Shown here piece after piece: positions 1 through 7,750 of a DNA stretch of 64,000 nt. The stretch spans positions 1-64,000 of the forward strand of contig NZ_FRFD01000017.1 of assembly GCF_900143645.1 (NCBI RefSeq), in the 5' to 3' direction. The position numbers and the translations under genes are program-made. How positions within the stretch are numbered: the first letter of the stretch is position 1; each line of letters starts with the position of its first letter. The DNA is from Anaerocolumna xylanovorans DSM 12503. GTDB taxonomy: Bacteria > Bacillota > Clostridia > Lachnospirales > Lachnospiraceae. Under the pieces are notes generated by a model that was not told the origin of the DNA, made no database searches, and saw only the letters and a program-made list of their open reading frames with translations.

Positions 1-45
<45 letters not shown>

Positions 46-350
46 AAAGTTTAATCATTTCAGAATTAACATTGGCTATTTAGAAGCTTTGGTTTATAAC
101 ATAAACCAAACTTTAAACAATCGTTAATTTCCGTTAGTCTGTGATGCAAATCACACACTACTTTACTGTTTTTTTAGGTCGTATCATTTCTGATACTGTT
201 CTTTTTCAAAATCCAAAGCCGAAGCTTTCTATTTTGAATGAAATTTTAAAGAAAATTTCAGGGTTGTTTCACTGTTCAGTTATCAAGGTTCTTGTGGACT
301 TTCAAGCTGTTTTTCTTTGATTTTTTCTACCAGCTCGTCAGTGCTTTATT

Positions 351-379
351 ACTATACCATGGAGTCAATTGTTTGTCAA
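351..379 (-). promoter_or_regulatory. rRNA promoter, proximal
   Basis: On the minus strand there is TTGACA (379-374), a 17-base spacer, then TATAGT (356-351). Both boxes are close to the sigma-A consensus and point at the 16S gene. It is the closest of three evenly built promoters. Confidence 0.8.
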
Positions 380-542
380 CACTTATTTTTAAGTTTTTTT
401 ATCAGACATTTTATATTATTTACTGTAAATTATTAGATAATATATAAATCTGATATTCAATTTTCTCATCTGGCATAAATCATATCTTTTCTGTAACCAT
501 TGTAGTTCCTGTTTCACTGCCCTGTTTTATAGGCGCTTGGTT

Positions 543-571
543 ATATTACCACATTCATTATTGTGTGTCAA
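543..571 (-). promoter_or_regulatory. rRNA promoter, middle
   Basis: On the minus strand, TTGACA (571-566) is followed by 17 bases and TAATAT (548-543). It has the same orientation and spacing as its neighbours on both sides. Confidence 0.75.
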
Positions 572-631
572 TACCCTATTTTTTAAATCATTATCTGATT
601 ATTTGCCTTTATTTTAACAGCGCAGGTTCAT

Positions 632-660
632 AGGATACCATCCTTAATGCCAAATGTCAA
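632..660 (-). promoter_or_regulatory. rRNA promoter, distal
   Basis: On the minus strand, TTGACA (660-655) is followed by 17 bases and TATCCT (637-632). The -10 box is weaker than in the two downstream promoters. It lies only about 50 bases after the stop codon of the upstream methyltransferase gene. Confidence 0.65.
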
Positions 661-705
661 CCTTTTACCACAAATTTAACTTTATTTTTTCATCCTGATA
701 GCTTC

Positions 706-2190
706 TTATCCAATAACCTTCAGCACGAATACATAGGCTCCCTCTTTCTTTGATATCTCAAATTCCTCCAATATCCTGTATTTACTATGGTTATATGACT
801 TATGGACATAATCACGGTTATGGGAATACAGAATTATGATTCCTCCCTTATTTAGATGCTCACTTGTTTTTATGAAAAAGCGCTTATAAAGTTCATAAAC
901 CTCATCTTCTTCCCTTTGCCCAACAGCTCTTGGCATGTTTGTAATTATTTCATCAAAGGGATACTCATGCTTAAAATCAAAAAAATTACGGTTAATATAG
1001 TATATTTTATCACCGTTGGCAGCTGTATTTTCCTTTGCTCTTTCAATTGCTTCACCAAAAACATCAAGCCCGTACATAGTACCAGCCTTTACTGCGCTAT
1101 TCCTTTCAATCAGCATGGTTCCCACACCACAAAAAGGATCCAGCACCTGTGCTCCTTCTTTTAAGTAATCCTTTGCAAGAACTGCAACAAGAGCTGCTAC
1201 GGAGGGTTGTATGCTGGCTGCGATCACATTCTTTCTGTAACGGAACCTTTCATCTGTCAATGTATATAACTTAACAAGTACATTCAGTCTGCCTTCTCTG
1301 TTCTCAATCAACCTAAGCTCCCATTCGTAATCGGAGGTACTGTTGATCATCCGCCTGCCGGTAAGCCTCTCTAATTCAGCTGAAAGTTTTTTGGTAAAAG
1401 TGCTTCTCTTACTTAAATCCACCTTTGCTTTAAGCTCTATACGAAAATAAAAAGGAGGTAACCCCTCATGTCTTTGCTCTAAAAATGCAAGAAGACTGCT
1501 CTCTGCGAGAGCCTTTGCTCCCAAAACGGCATCAAATTCAATATTTCTTATATCCTCTAACATAAATAACAATTCGGAGTAAGTACGCACAGGCAGAATT
1601 TTATTCAAATCCTTGCATTCTGCTATAATACCCGCATTGAATTCCTTTGCTTTTACGCCATCTAATTGTCTAAGGGTAGCCTCAGTATGATTCCTGTTTG
1701 TCAGCAGAACTACCTGTGAAGGTACCTGATATCCACTAAAAGTATGTTTTTTTACACCCTTTAACTTTCGAATGAGTTGCGATAGAATCCTCATCTCTTC
1801 TTCTACATGTTTTTTATTATCACTGCTTAATGTGGTAGCTCCAAGCTCTTCCACCCTTTCTTCAAACTTATCTAAATAACAGGTATAATCAAAATTCTTC
1901 ATGGCCGATAAATAAGCGCTTCTGACAAACATCTGCTCTTCTTTTTCGTAGGCATCATAAAGGCTTGAAAGAGTTTCTTCTATTCCCAGTTCTCCTATTA
2001 TTAAAGCAGCATTTTTTCTGACCTTAGCCTCTTCATGGGAAAGCAATTCAAGCAACACCGTATAGTCATTTCCCATATAATACAAAAGGGCAGTCTTTCC
2101 GGAAGCTTCCTTAACTTCTGTTTTTAATAGTATCAAATTTTCCCTGATATTTTCCTGTGCCTTAATTTTATCAAACGTATCACGTATCAT
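706..2190 (-). CDS. HEAT-repeat/SAM-dependent methyltransferase fusion, TrmN/THUMP-type RNA methylase family
   Basis: The 494-residue protein has two parts. Residues ~10-100 are helical and HEAT-like, with motifs such as VRKNAALIIGELG. Residues ~330-490 form a class I SAM methyltransferase with motif I VLDPFCGVGTM (~349-359) and a motif IV reading NMPR (~418) where amino-methylases usually have NPPY or DPPY. The middle region is compatible with a degenerate RNA-binding THUMP-like segment but shows no clear motif. RNA guanine or adenine N2/N6 methylation is the likely role by family; the substrate is not visible. The start is supported by GAGGAG five bases upstream of ATG. It lies upstream of the rRNA operon in the same direction, which suits an RNA-modifying role but does not prove it. 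Confidence 0.75.
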   Translation of the reverse strand: MIRDTFDKIKAQENIRENLILLKTEVKEASGKTALLYYMGNDYTVLLELLSHEEAKVRKNAALIIGELGIEETLSSLYDAYEKEEQMFVRSAYLSAMKNFDYTCYLDKFEERVEELGATTLSSDNKKHVEEEMRILSQLIRKLKGVKKHTFSGYQVPSQVVLLTNRNHTEATLRQLDGVKAKEFNAGIIAECKDLNKILPVRTYSELLFMLEDIRNIEFDAVLGAKALAESSLLAFLEQRHEGLPPFYFRIELKAKVDLSKRSTFTKKLSAELERLTGRRMINSTSDYEWELRLIENREGRLNVLVKLYTLTDERFRYRKNVIAASIQPSVAALVAVLAKDYLKEGAQVLDPFCGVGTMLIERNSAVKAGTMYGLDVFGEAIERAKENTAANGDKIYYINRNFFDFKHEYPFDEIITNMPRAVGQREEDEVYELYKRFFIKTSEHLNKGGIIILYSHNRDYVHKSYNHSKYRILEEFEISKKEGAYVFVLKVIG

Positions 2191-2349
2191 AAATTCTCCT
2201 CAACCTCTGTTTCTTTTATTATAGCAGGAAACAATATAAATGTCAGCCTAATCCGTAAAATCCTCTGTATTTAAGGCAATAGCGTGTATTAAAAGTGATT
2301 TTACAGTCCAATTCATGGGTTTTACGGTGTTGAAAAATGTGGTTTTTTA

Positions 2350-2378
2350 TTGACTTCCCTCCGCTTTTATGCTACTGT
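2350..2378 (+). promoter_or_regulatory. Promoter of the oadB leader transcript
   Basis: TTGACT (2350-2355), a 17-base spacer and TACTGT (2373-2378) lie just upstream of the structured leader. A transcript starting near 2385 would begin immediately before the conserved leader motif. Confidence 0.5.
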
Positions 2379-2384
2379 TAAAGG

Positions 2385-2510
2385 TAATTAGATGTTGGGG
2401 GAGTAGTCAGCGTATCCAGATAAATCAGGCTGTATTTAATGGATATGCAGTTAAATTATCAGCTTGGACATAGACGCTCTGGTTTAAATTTGAATCGACA
2501 AGACCTGTGT
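2385..2510 (+). promoter_or_regulatory. Riboswitch-like leader, resembling yybP-ykoY (Mn2+) class
   Basis: The leader has GGGGAGTAG near its 5' end (2397-2405), then two stem-loop-capable blocks (CAGC...GCTG and TTTAA...TTAAA), then GGACAT (2465-2470) and CGACAAGACC (2496-2505). The order GGGGAGUAG ... GACAU ... CAAGACC is the signature of the yybP-ykoY manganese riboswitch as I remember it. The closing P1 helix would be weak here (a few G-C plus wobble pairs), and the downstream gene is not a classic member of that regulon, so another class is possible. A strong terminator follows at once, as in riboswitch expression platforms. Confidence 0.45.
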
Positions 2511-2535
2511 CCCGTATAGGGTACGGGCTTTTTTT
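2511..2535 (+). terminator. Intrinsic terminator (attenuator) in oadB leader
   Basis: CCCGTA and TACGGG pair around a five-base loop (2511-2527) and are followed by CTTTTTTT. It lies between the leader and the coding region, 94 bases before the start codon, so it would stop transcription before oadB unless relieved. Confidence 0.8.
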
Positions 2536-2628
2536 ATGCATAGGGACTATGAGTGAAAGGCTGTTGTTTGATACAAGTGGCAAAATCCTATTAATCAAAA
2601 GTTGTACAAGTACGAAGGGAGATTTACA

Positions 2629-3768
2629 ATGGACTTTTTACTATCGGGCATTACCTCTGTTACCATCCCGCAATTACTCATGTATTGCGTAGGTATCCTA
2701 TTAATTTATCTTGCTATCGCCAAAGGATATGAGCCTTCCTTGCTCCTTCCAATGGGCTTTGGTGCAATCTTAGTTAACCTTCCTTTATCCGGTGTTATTG
2801 ACCAGGTGCTTCCCGGTATTGGAAATACACACGGTATCATCCAATGGCTCTTTGAATCAGGTATTGAAGCTTCTGAAGCTCTTCCTTTGCTGTTATTTAT
2901 AGGTATTGGTGCCATGATTGACTTTGGGCCTCTTTTATCAAATCCTATTATGCTATTATTTGGCGCTGCTGCCCAGTTTGGTATCTTCTTTACGATTTCG
3001 GCTGCCGTTCTGATGGGATTCTCACTTCCGGATGCTGCATCCGTAGGTATTATCGGTGCCGCTGACGGTCCCACTTCAATTCTGGTGTCCCAAATACTAA
3101 AATCCAATTATATCGGTCCCATTGCTGTGGCGGCCTATTCGTATATGGCACTCGTTCCATTGGTACAGCCTATTGCCATCAAAGCGGTCACTACAAAAAA
3201 AGAACGCCTTATCAGAATGCCTTATAACCCGGTATCCGTATCCAAGAGATTAAAGATAATATTCCCCATTGCCGTAACAATTATTGCAGGTTTTGTAGCT
3301 CCCCAGTCAGTTTCACTGGTCGGCTTCTTAATGTTTGGTAATCTCTTAAGAGAATGCGGTGTCTTAGCTACTCTTTCCGATGCAGCGCAGAATATTCTGG
3401 CTAACCTGGTTACTCTTTTATTAGGTATCACCATTTCCTTTAGTATGAGAGCAGAAGCCTTCGTAACCTGGCATACTCTTTTAATCCTGCTTCTCGGTTT
3501 GGTTGCCTTTGTGTTCGATACCGTCGGCGGTGTTATGTTTGCTAAATTTATCAATCTGTTCCGTAAAAATAAAATTAATCCTATGATAGGCGCAGCCGGA
3601 ATATCTGCTTTTCCTATGTCAGCCCGTGTTGTTCAAAAGCTTGCCATTAAGGAAGACCCCACCAACCACTTGTTAATGCATGCAATCGGTGCAAATGTAT
3701 CCGGTCAGATTGCTTCCGTATTAGCCGGAGGTATTATATTGAACCTGCTAACTACCATTTTAAAATAA
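2629..3768 (+). CDS. oadB: Sodium ion-translocating decarboxylase beta subunit (OadB/GcdB family)
   Basis: This 379-residue polytopic membrane protein has hallmark motifs of the beta subunit of Na+-pumping decarboxylases: GAMIDFGPLL, GAADGPTSI, FDTVGGVMFAKFIN and NPMIGAAGISAFPMSARV. In this family it carries the carboxybiotin-decarboxylation and Na+ channel steps in the membrane, working with a carboxyltransferase and a biotin carrier. Those alpha and biotin subunits are not nearby; only a small membrane ORF follows. The start is set by AAGGGAG seven bases upstream of ATG at 2629; an ATG 27 bases earlier lacks a good site. Expression is probably attenuated by the leader and terminator upstream. 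The exact substrate (oxaloacetate, methylmalonyl-CoA or glutaconyl-CoA) cannot be read from this subunit. Confidence 0.9.
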   Translation: MDFLLSGITSVTIPQLLMYCVGILLIYLAIAKGYEPSLLLPMGFGAILVNLPLSGVIDQVLPGIGNTHGIIQWLFESGIEASEALPLLLFIGIGAMIDFGPLLSNPIMLLFGAAAQFGIFFTISAAVLMGFSLPDAASVGIIGAADGPTSILVSQILKSNYIGPIAVAAYSYMALVPLVQPIAIKAVTTKKERLIRMPYNPVSVSKRLKIIFPIAVTIIAGFVAPQSVSLVGFLMFGNLLRECGVLATLSDAAQNILANLVTLLLGITISFSMRAEAFVTWHTLLILLLGLVAFVFDTVGGVMFAKFINLFRKNKINPMIGAAGISAFPMSARVVQKLAIKEDPTNHLLMHAIGANVSGQIASVLAGGIILNLLTTILK

Positions 3769-3816
3769 ACCGGCTGCCTGACAGGAGCTGTTTAGCTTAA
3801 ACGAAAGGAGTTCTAT

Positions 3817-3978
3817 ATGGAAGAGAGATTTTTAACTTCACTTGATATTATGTGGAAGGGTATGCTTAGTATTTTCTGTGTTATCATAATCATTACATTG
3901 CTCGTAATGTTATTCCAGTGGGCGGAGAAAAAGATAACAACATTCATTGAGAACAAACGTCAAAAAAAGACCGAATAA
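3817..3978 (+). CDS. Small single-span membrane protein, OadG-like partner of the decarboxylase beta subunit
   Basis: The 53-codon ORF lies 48 bases after oadB and is preceded by AAAGGAG, six bases before its ATG. It has a short hydrophilic start, one hydrophobic segment (~residues 16-34) and a basic Lys/Arg-rich tail. That is the layout of the gamma subunit (OadG), a small protein that anchors and assembles the decarboxylase complex. It is much shorter than typical OadG and lacks the His-rich zinc-binding tail, so identification rests on position and topology. It ends just before a strong bidirectional terminator, so it closes the oadB operon. Confidence 0.6.
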   Translation: MEERFLTSLDIMWKGMLSIFCVIIIITLLVMLFQWAEKKITTFIENKRQKKTE

Positions 3979-3996
3979 ATAAGAAATGTATTTCAG

Positions 3997-4052
3997 CAAA
4001 AACTCCATGTCTTTCAGCCGGTATTCCGGCGAAAGACATGGAGTTTCTTTTT
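3997..4052. terminator. Bidirectional intrinsic terminator
   Basis: A 15-base perfect stem (AACTCCATGTCTTTC paired with GAAAGACATGGAGTT) is flanked by an A run on the left and a T run on the right. It can end both the rightward oadB operon and the leftward oxidoreductase gene. Confidence 0.9.
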
Positions 4053-4068
4053 GGCTTCTATTTTTATT

Positions 4069-5403
4069 CTATTCTGCTTTCTGTGCTGCCAATGCAATAT
4101 AGCTATAAGGCTGGTTAAAATGCGGCAGGAAGAAAAGGTCCACAAGCTTTAATTTATCAATGGTTACTTTCTCCTGAATTGCCAGTGAGAACATATGAAG
4201 TCCCATGGATATATCATATTCAGAAGTCATCTGTGCTCCTAATACCACTCTGGATTCCTTATCATAAACGATTCTTATTTTTACCTTTTGGTTATTTTTC
4301 TCTATGAAGGCAGGTTTTTGTAGGTCTTCATAATCCACTGCCGCCGCAGGCATCCCCAGCTTTAGGGCCTTGGTAAGGGTAAGTCCTGTTGAAAGCATAT
4401 GAACTCCCCAAATACTGATACCGTTTGAACCCTGGACACCTAAGGATTCCACTTCTTTTTTGCAGCTGTTATGGGCAGCTACAATACCGGATCTTACTGC
4501 ATTGGAGGCCAGGGCAATATAGTTGACTTCCTGTATGGAGTTATCGTATACGGTAGCACAGTCGCCAATGGCATATACTCCCTCTGCACTGGTTTCCTGA
4601 TGCTTATCTACCAGGAATGCCCCATTTCGGAACAACTCCAAATGTCCTCCGCCAAGGGCCGTGTTTGGCTTAAAACCAATCGCCATAATAACCATATCTG
4701 CCTTGTACCCGCCTTTATCTGTTACTACTCTTTCGACCTTGTCGGTACCTTCTATTTTTTGCACTGTTTCTCCAAATGCCAGCTTCACACCATGGTCTTT
4801 CAGGTTATCCCTCATAATGTCTGTGAAATCTTTGTCATAGTAACCGGAAAGGCATGTCTCCACACAGTCAACTAATGTAACTTCCTTGCCGCAGCGTACA
4901 AAGGCTTCTGCCAGCTCCACACCAATATAACCTGCTCCTACCACTACTACATCTTTTATGGCTTCGTCCTTTAGTTTCTCAATTACTTCTTCTGCATTCT
5001 GATACAGCTTCACAAGCTGCACATTCTTTAAGCCTATTCCTTCTATTTTAGGTACAATGGGAACGGAGCCGGTAGCAAGGATAAGCTTATCATAGCTTTC
5101 ATGGTATTCTGTGCCGTCTTTTCCTTTCGCATGGACTATTCTTTTATCATAATCAATTGCTTCCACCGGTGTCTCCATGTATATTCTGGCACCCTTGCCC
5201 TCTAACTTTTCCTTATTGGAATAGAACAGACCCTCCGGTCCGCTTATCTGCTTTCCTATCCATAATGCCATTCCACATCCCAAGAAGCTGATATTGGAAT
5301 TAGAATCAAATGCAACAACCTCATTTTCTTTATAATTATCTAATATTGTATTCAGCGCAGCCGTTCCGGCATGGTTCGCTCCTACTACTATTATTTTACT
5401 CAT
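4069..5403 (-). CDS. FAD-dependent NADH oxidase / CoA-disulfide reductase family protein
   Basis: The 444-residue flavoprotein has an N-terminal FAD-binding Rossmann motif (VVGANHAG), a redox cysteine in FLGCGMALW (~residue 42), a second nucleotide-binding motif [16 protein letters not shown] (~155-170), the FAD motif YAIGDCA, and a C-terminal dimerisation domain ending in [12 protein letters not shown] sequence. This matches water-forming NADH oxidases and CoA-disulfide reductases, which use a single active-site cysteine and protect anaerobes from oxygen. The ATG at 5403 follows AGGAGG, which beats an upstream in-frame ATG. It stands alone between a terminator and a divergent gene. Which of the two activities it has cannot be decided from sequence alone. 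Confidence 0.85.
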   Translation of the reverse strand: MSKIIVVGANHAGTAALNTILDNYKENEVVAFDSNSNISFLGCGMALWIGKQISGPEGLFYSNKEKLEGKGARIYMETPVEAIDYDKRIVHAKGKDGTEYHESYDKLILATGSVPIVPKIEGIGLKNVQLVKLYQNAEEVIEKLKDEAIKDVVVVGAGYIGVELAEAFVRCGKEVTLVDCVETCLSGYYDKDFTDIMRDNLKDHGVKLAFGETVQKIEGTDKVERVVTDKGGYKADMVIMAIGFKPNTALGGGHLELFRNGAFLVDKHQETSAEGVYAIGDCATVYDNSIQEVNYIALASNAVRSGIVAAHNSCKKEVESLGVQGSNGISIWGVHMLSTGLTLTKALKLGMPAAAVDYEDLQKPAFIEKNNQKVKIRIVYDKESRVVLGAQMTSEYDISMGLHMFSLAIQEKVTIDKLKLVDLFFLPHFNQPYSYIALAAQKAE

Positions 5404-5593
5404 ATGCCTTCCTCCTATCAAAATTTGTATATTTCTTTAGAGACATTTTAATCCAAGATTGTTAAATTTGCAACTAGTTATTATTACTATTATAAAATTT
5501 TTAACAAATGGCCTCCCTTAAGAATATGATAATATGGCACATTCTTTATTTTATGCATCCTTTTTTTAATTAAAACGAAGGGAGTCTCTTTTT

Positions 5594-6613
5594 ATGATAA
5601 AAATCAACCGGTTATTAAAACAAAAAATTGCTGTAAAGAACGCCAGAAAGAAATCTTTACTGATATCCGAAGATGCAAGCCTGTATCTTCCACTGGTAAA
5701 AGCAACCAGTTTTGAAGAAGAGGAAACACTGATGCTTCCAATTGCAGATGCACAATCCACACAATTTGTTGACATCAACAAGGATATAAAACCCTTTGGA
5801 TTTGCCTACTACCGCCCCCAGAACATGTTCTATTCCCTCATGTACTGCTGGCAGCGCGAATTTGGTTATTGCAGACTTTATGATGAAGGCTGCGCTGCCT
5901 TTAGTATGATTATAGACTGTGAACCCATTTACTTTGATTATGCGGGTAAAAAATGGATGATTGAATTCTGGAAGGGCCAATATGGAATGACAACAGGCTG
6001 TGAAATTGGTGTATACAATACTACGATTCCGTATATCGATATACCCAACATCTTCCATGGTACCTTTTATGAAGCTGTCCCCGACGAAGACAGAATGCCC
6101 ATGGCCTTTACCCTTATCAAAAAAGACAAGATTCTTTTCTACCGCAGTGAGCTCCACTGGTGGCTTACAGGCTTTAGACTGGGGGAATTCTCCGAGCCCG
6201 AGGAATTGACGATGCATGCACAGATTACCTTAAAAGACAATGAAATGAGAGATGCTTTTATTGGAGGTCTTATGCGGGCCGGTTATAAAAAAAATGAAAT
6301 TGCCTACAGAGAAACTACCGTGGGATTTGTTTATGATAAACCAAAATCAAAGCAGCCCTTTACCCGCACTCCGATTCTGGAATTTATGATGCAAACCAAT
6401 AATAAACGGAATTGTTTCGCATATAATGAAGCAACGAAATTAATCGGGGATCCGCTGGATAAGTTTGTCTTTGTTAAAAACGAAGCTCCAAAAATGTACA
6501 ACAAAATGCTTAATATACGTCAATCCCAGAATATATTTAAGGATTTTGAACTGCTCAACAAATACAACCTGGAGAGTAAGGCAGCAGCTATGGGTATAAA
6601 AGAACAAAAGTAG
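5594..6613 (+). CDS. DUF4474 domain protein
   Basis: The 339-residue protein has a conserved central block at ~75-150 (PFGFAYYRPQNMFYSLMYCW ... DCEPIYFDYAGKKWMIEFWK ... YGMTTGCEIGVY), which I recognise as DUF4474, a family common in Lachnospiraceae. No signal peptide or membrane segment is evident. The family has no assigned reaction. The aromatic-rich block and many conserved Asp/Glu residues could suggest ligand or metal binding, but that is a guess. GAAGGGAG precedes the ATG. The gene is separated by 15 bases from a metallophosphoesterase gene and the two surely share a transcript. Confidence 0.7.
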   Translation: MIKINRLLKQKIAVKNARKKSLLISEDASLYLPLVKATSFEEEETLMLPIADAQSTQFVDINKDIKPFGFAYYRPQNMFYSLMYCWQREFGYCRLYDEGCAAFSMIIDCEPIYFDYAGKKWMIEFWKGQYGMTTGCEIGVYNTTIPYIDIPNIFHGTFYEAVPDEDRMPMAFTLIKKDKILFYRSELHWWLTGFRLGEFSEPEELTMHAQITLKDNEMRDAFIGGLMRAGYKKNEIAYRETTVGFVYDKPKSKQPFTRTPILEFMMQTNNKRNCFAYNEATKLIGDPLDKFVFVKNEAPKMYNKMLNIRQSQNIFKDFELLNKYNLESKAAAMGIKEQK

Positions 6614-6628
6614 CAAAGGAGGCGTTTT

Positions 6629-7522
6629 ATGTATGCAGAGAAAAGGCTCAATAAAGCCTATGTAAATGCAGAGGAAATTCCTATAAATAAAGATACCAAA
6701 ATCGTCCTTATCAGCGACTGCCACAGGGGAATAGGCAACTGGGGTGACAACTTATTTAATAACCAGAACCTTTATTTTGCTGCCCTTAATTATTATTACG
6801 AAAATAATTACATTTATATCGAATTAGGCGACGGAGATGAATTATGGGAGAACCGTTCAGAAGAAGATATTATAGCTACCCACAGCTATGCCTTCTGGAT
6901 GATGTCAAGGTTCTATGAAAGCAAACGTTTTTATATGCTCTATGGCAACCATGATATCGTAAAGCGTAATCCTGCTTTTGCAAAAGATCATTTTACATCC
7001 TACTTTAACGAAAGCTACAAAAAGACCATCCCTCTGCTTCCTGATATCCGTATAAGGGAAGCTTTGGTGCTTCGTATTAAGAACTCTGACCATAAAATCC
7101 TATTGGTGCATGGTCATCAGGCCGACTTCTTTAATAACACCCTGTGGCGTCTTGCCAGATTTCTTGTGAGGTATTTGTGGCGGCCTTTTGAGCTTATCGG
7201 TGTAAAAGACCCTACCAGTGCTTCTAAAAACTATAATAAAAAGGAAAAAATAGAAAAATATATGATGGAATGGGCAAAAAAGAACCAGCAGATGCTGATT
7301 GCCGGACACACCCACAGACCCGCCTTTCCTGCTCTGGGTGAACCCCTGTATTTTAATGATGGAAGCTGTGTTCACCCAAGATGCATTACCTCTATTGAAA
7401 TCGAGAACGAAATGATTACTCTGGTTAAATGGTCGGTTACAACAAGACCGGACCGTACACTTTATGTTGAAAGAACACCTCTTGAAGGCCCTGTCCCGCT
7501 GCTGGACTTTTTCTCTGCCTGA
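6629..7522 (+). CDS. Calcineurin-like metallophosphoesterase
   Basis: All parts of the binuclear metal site are visible in this 297-residue protein: ISDCHRG (~29-35, DxH with Cys between), LGDGDELWE (~67-75, GDxxD type), YGNHD (~107-111), VHGHQAD (~160) and AGHTHRPAF (~226). It resembles the UDP-2,3-diacylglucosamine hydrolase-like branch in motif spacing, but lipid A is not expected in this organism, so the substrate is unknown. AAAGGAGG lies seven bases before the ATG. It is transcribed with the DUF4474 gene, and the pair probably acts in one process. A stem-loop (GGGACTGCTG paired with CAGCAGTCCC, 7530-7567) follows the stop codon without a clear T run. Confidence 0.85.
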   Translation: MYAEKRLNKAYVNAEEIPINKDTKIVLISDCHRGIGNWGDNLFNNQNLYFAALNYYYENNYIYIELGDGDELWENRSEEDIIATHSYAFWMMSRFYESKRFYMLYGNHDIVKRNPAFAKDHFTSYFNESYKKTIPLLPDIRIREALVLRIKNSDHKILLVHGHQADFFNNTLWRLARFLVRYLWRPFELIGVKDPTSASKNYNKKEKIEKYMMEWAKKNQQMLIAGHTHRPAFPALGEPLYFNDGSCVHPRCITSIEIENEMITLVKWSVTTRPDRTLYVERTPLEGPVPLLDFFSA

Positions 7523-7576
7523 ATACATGGGGACTGCTGTAAGAAAACGGAGTATTCAGCAGTCCCTGCGTAGAAA

Positions 7577-7640
7577 TAAATTACTTCGTAATTAATTTCA
7601 TAAATTACTTCGTAATTAATTTCATAAATCACTTCATAAT
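7577..7640. repeat. 24-bp tandem repeat, about 2.7 copies
   Basis: Two identical 24-base units (7577-7600 and 7601-7624) are followed by a decayed third (7625-7640). Each contains the small inverted repeat ATTAC-TTC-GTAAT. It lies in the 228-base spacer between the phosphoesterase and the chemoreceptor gene. No function can be assigned; it may affect the chemoreceptor promoter. Confidence 0.85.
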
Positions 7641-7750
7641 CATCTAGGACATTTCACTCAATTTTAACAGCTTAAACATATTTGATACAAATTCTACTGG
7701 TATTCTTTTCATAAAGAATACATTTATGGAAAGGAACAAAGAGTGGACAA

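Larger units (their letters stand above)
46..705 (-). other. rRNA operon leader and promoter region
   Basis: This gene-free stretch of about 660 bases separates the 16S gene from the leftward methyltransferase gene that ends at 706. It is AT-rich and contains three sigma-A type promoters pointing at the 16S gene, annotated separately. The part nearest the 16S gene contains short repeats typical of clostridial rRNA spacers. No separate terminator for the upstream methyltransferase gene was recognised, so its transcripts may read into the rRNA operon. Confidence 0.7.

Noticed and set aside
2507..2692. A 61-codon plus-strand frame in the oadB leader
   Set aside because: It runs through the terminator stem and overlaps oadB out of frame.
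5657..6217. A 186-codon minus-strand frame opposite the DUF4474 gene
   Set aside because: It is antisense to a well-supported gene, lacks a ribosome site, and reads as low-complexity noise.
7577..7640. Possible CRISPR array
   Set aside because: The 24-base units are directly adjacent with no spacers between them, and no cas genes are present.
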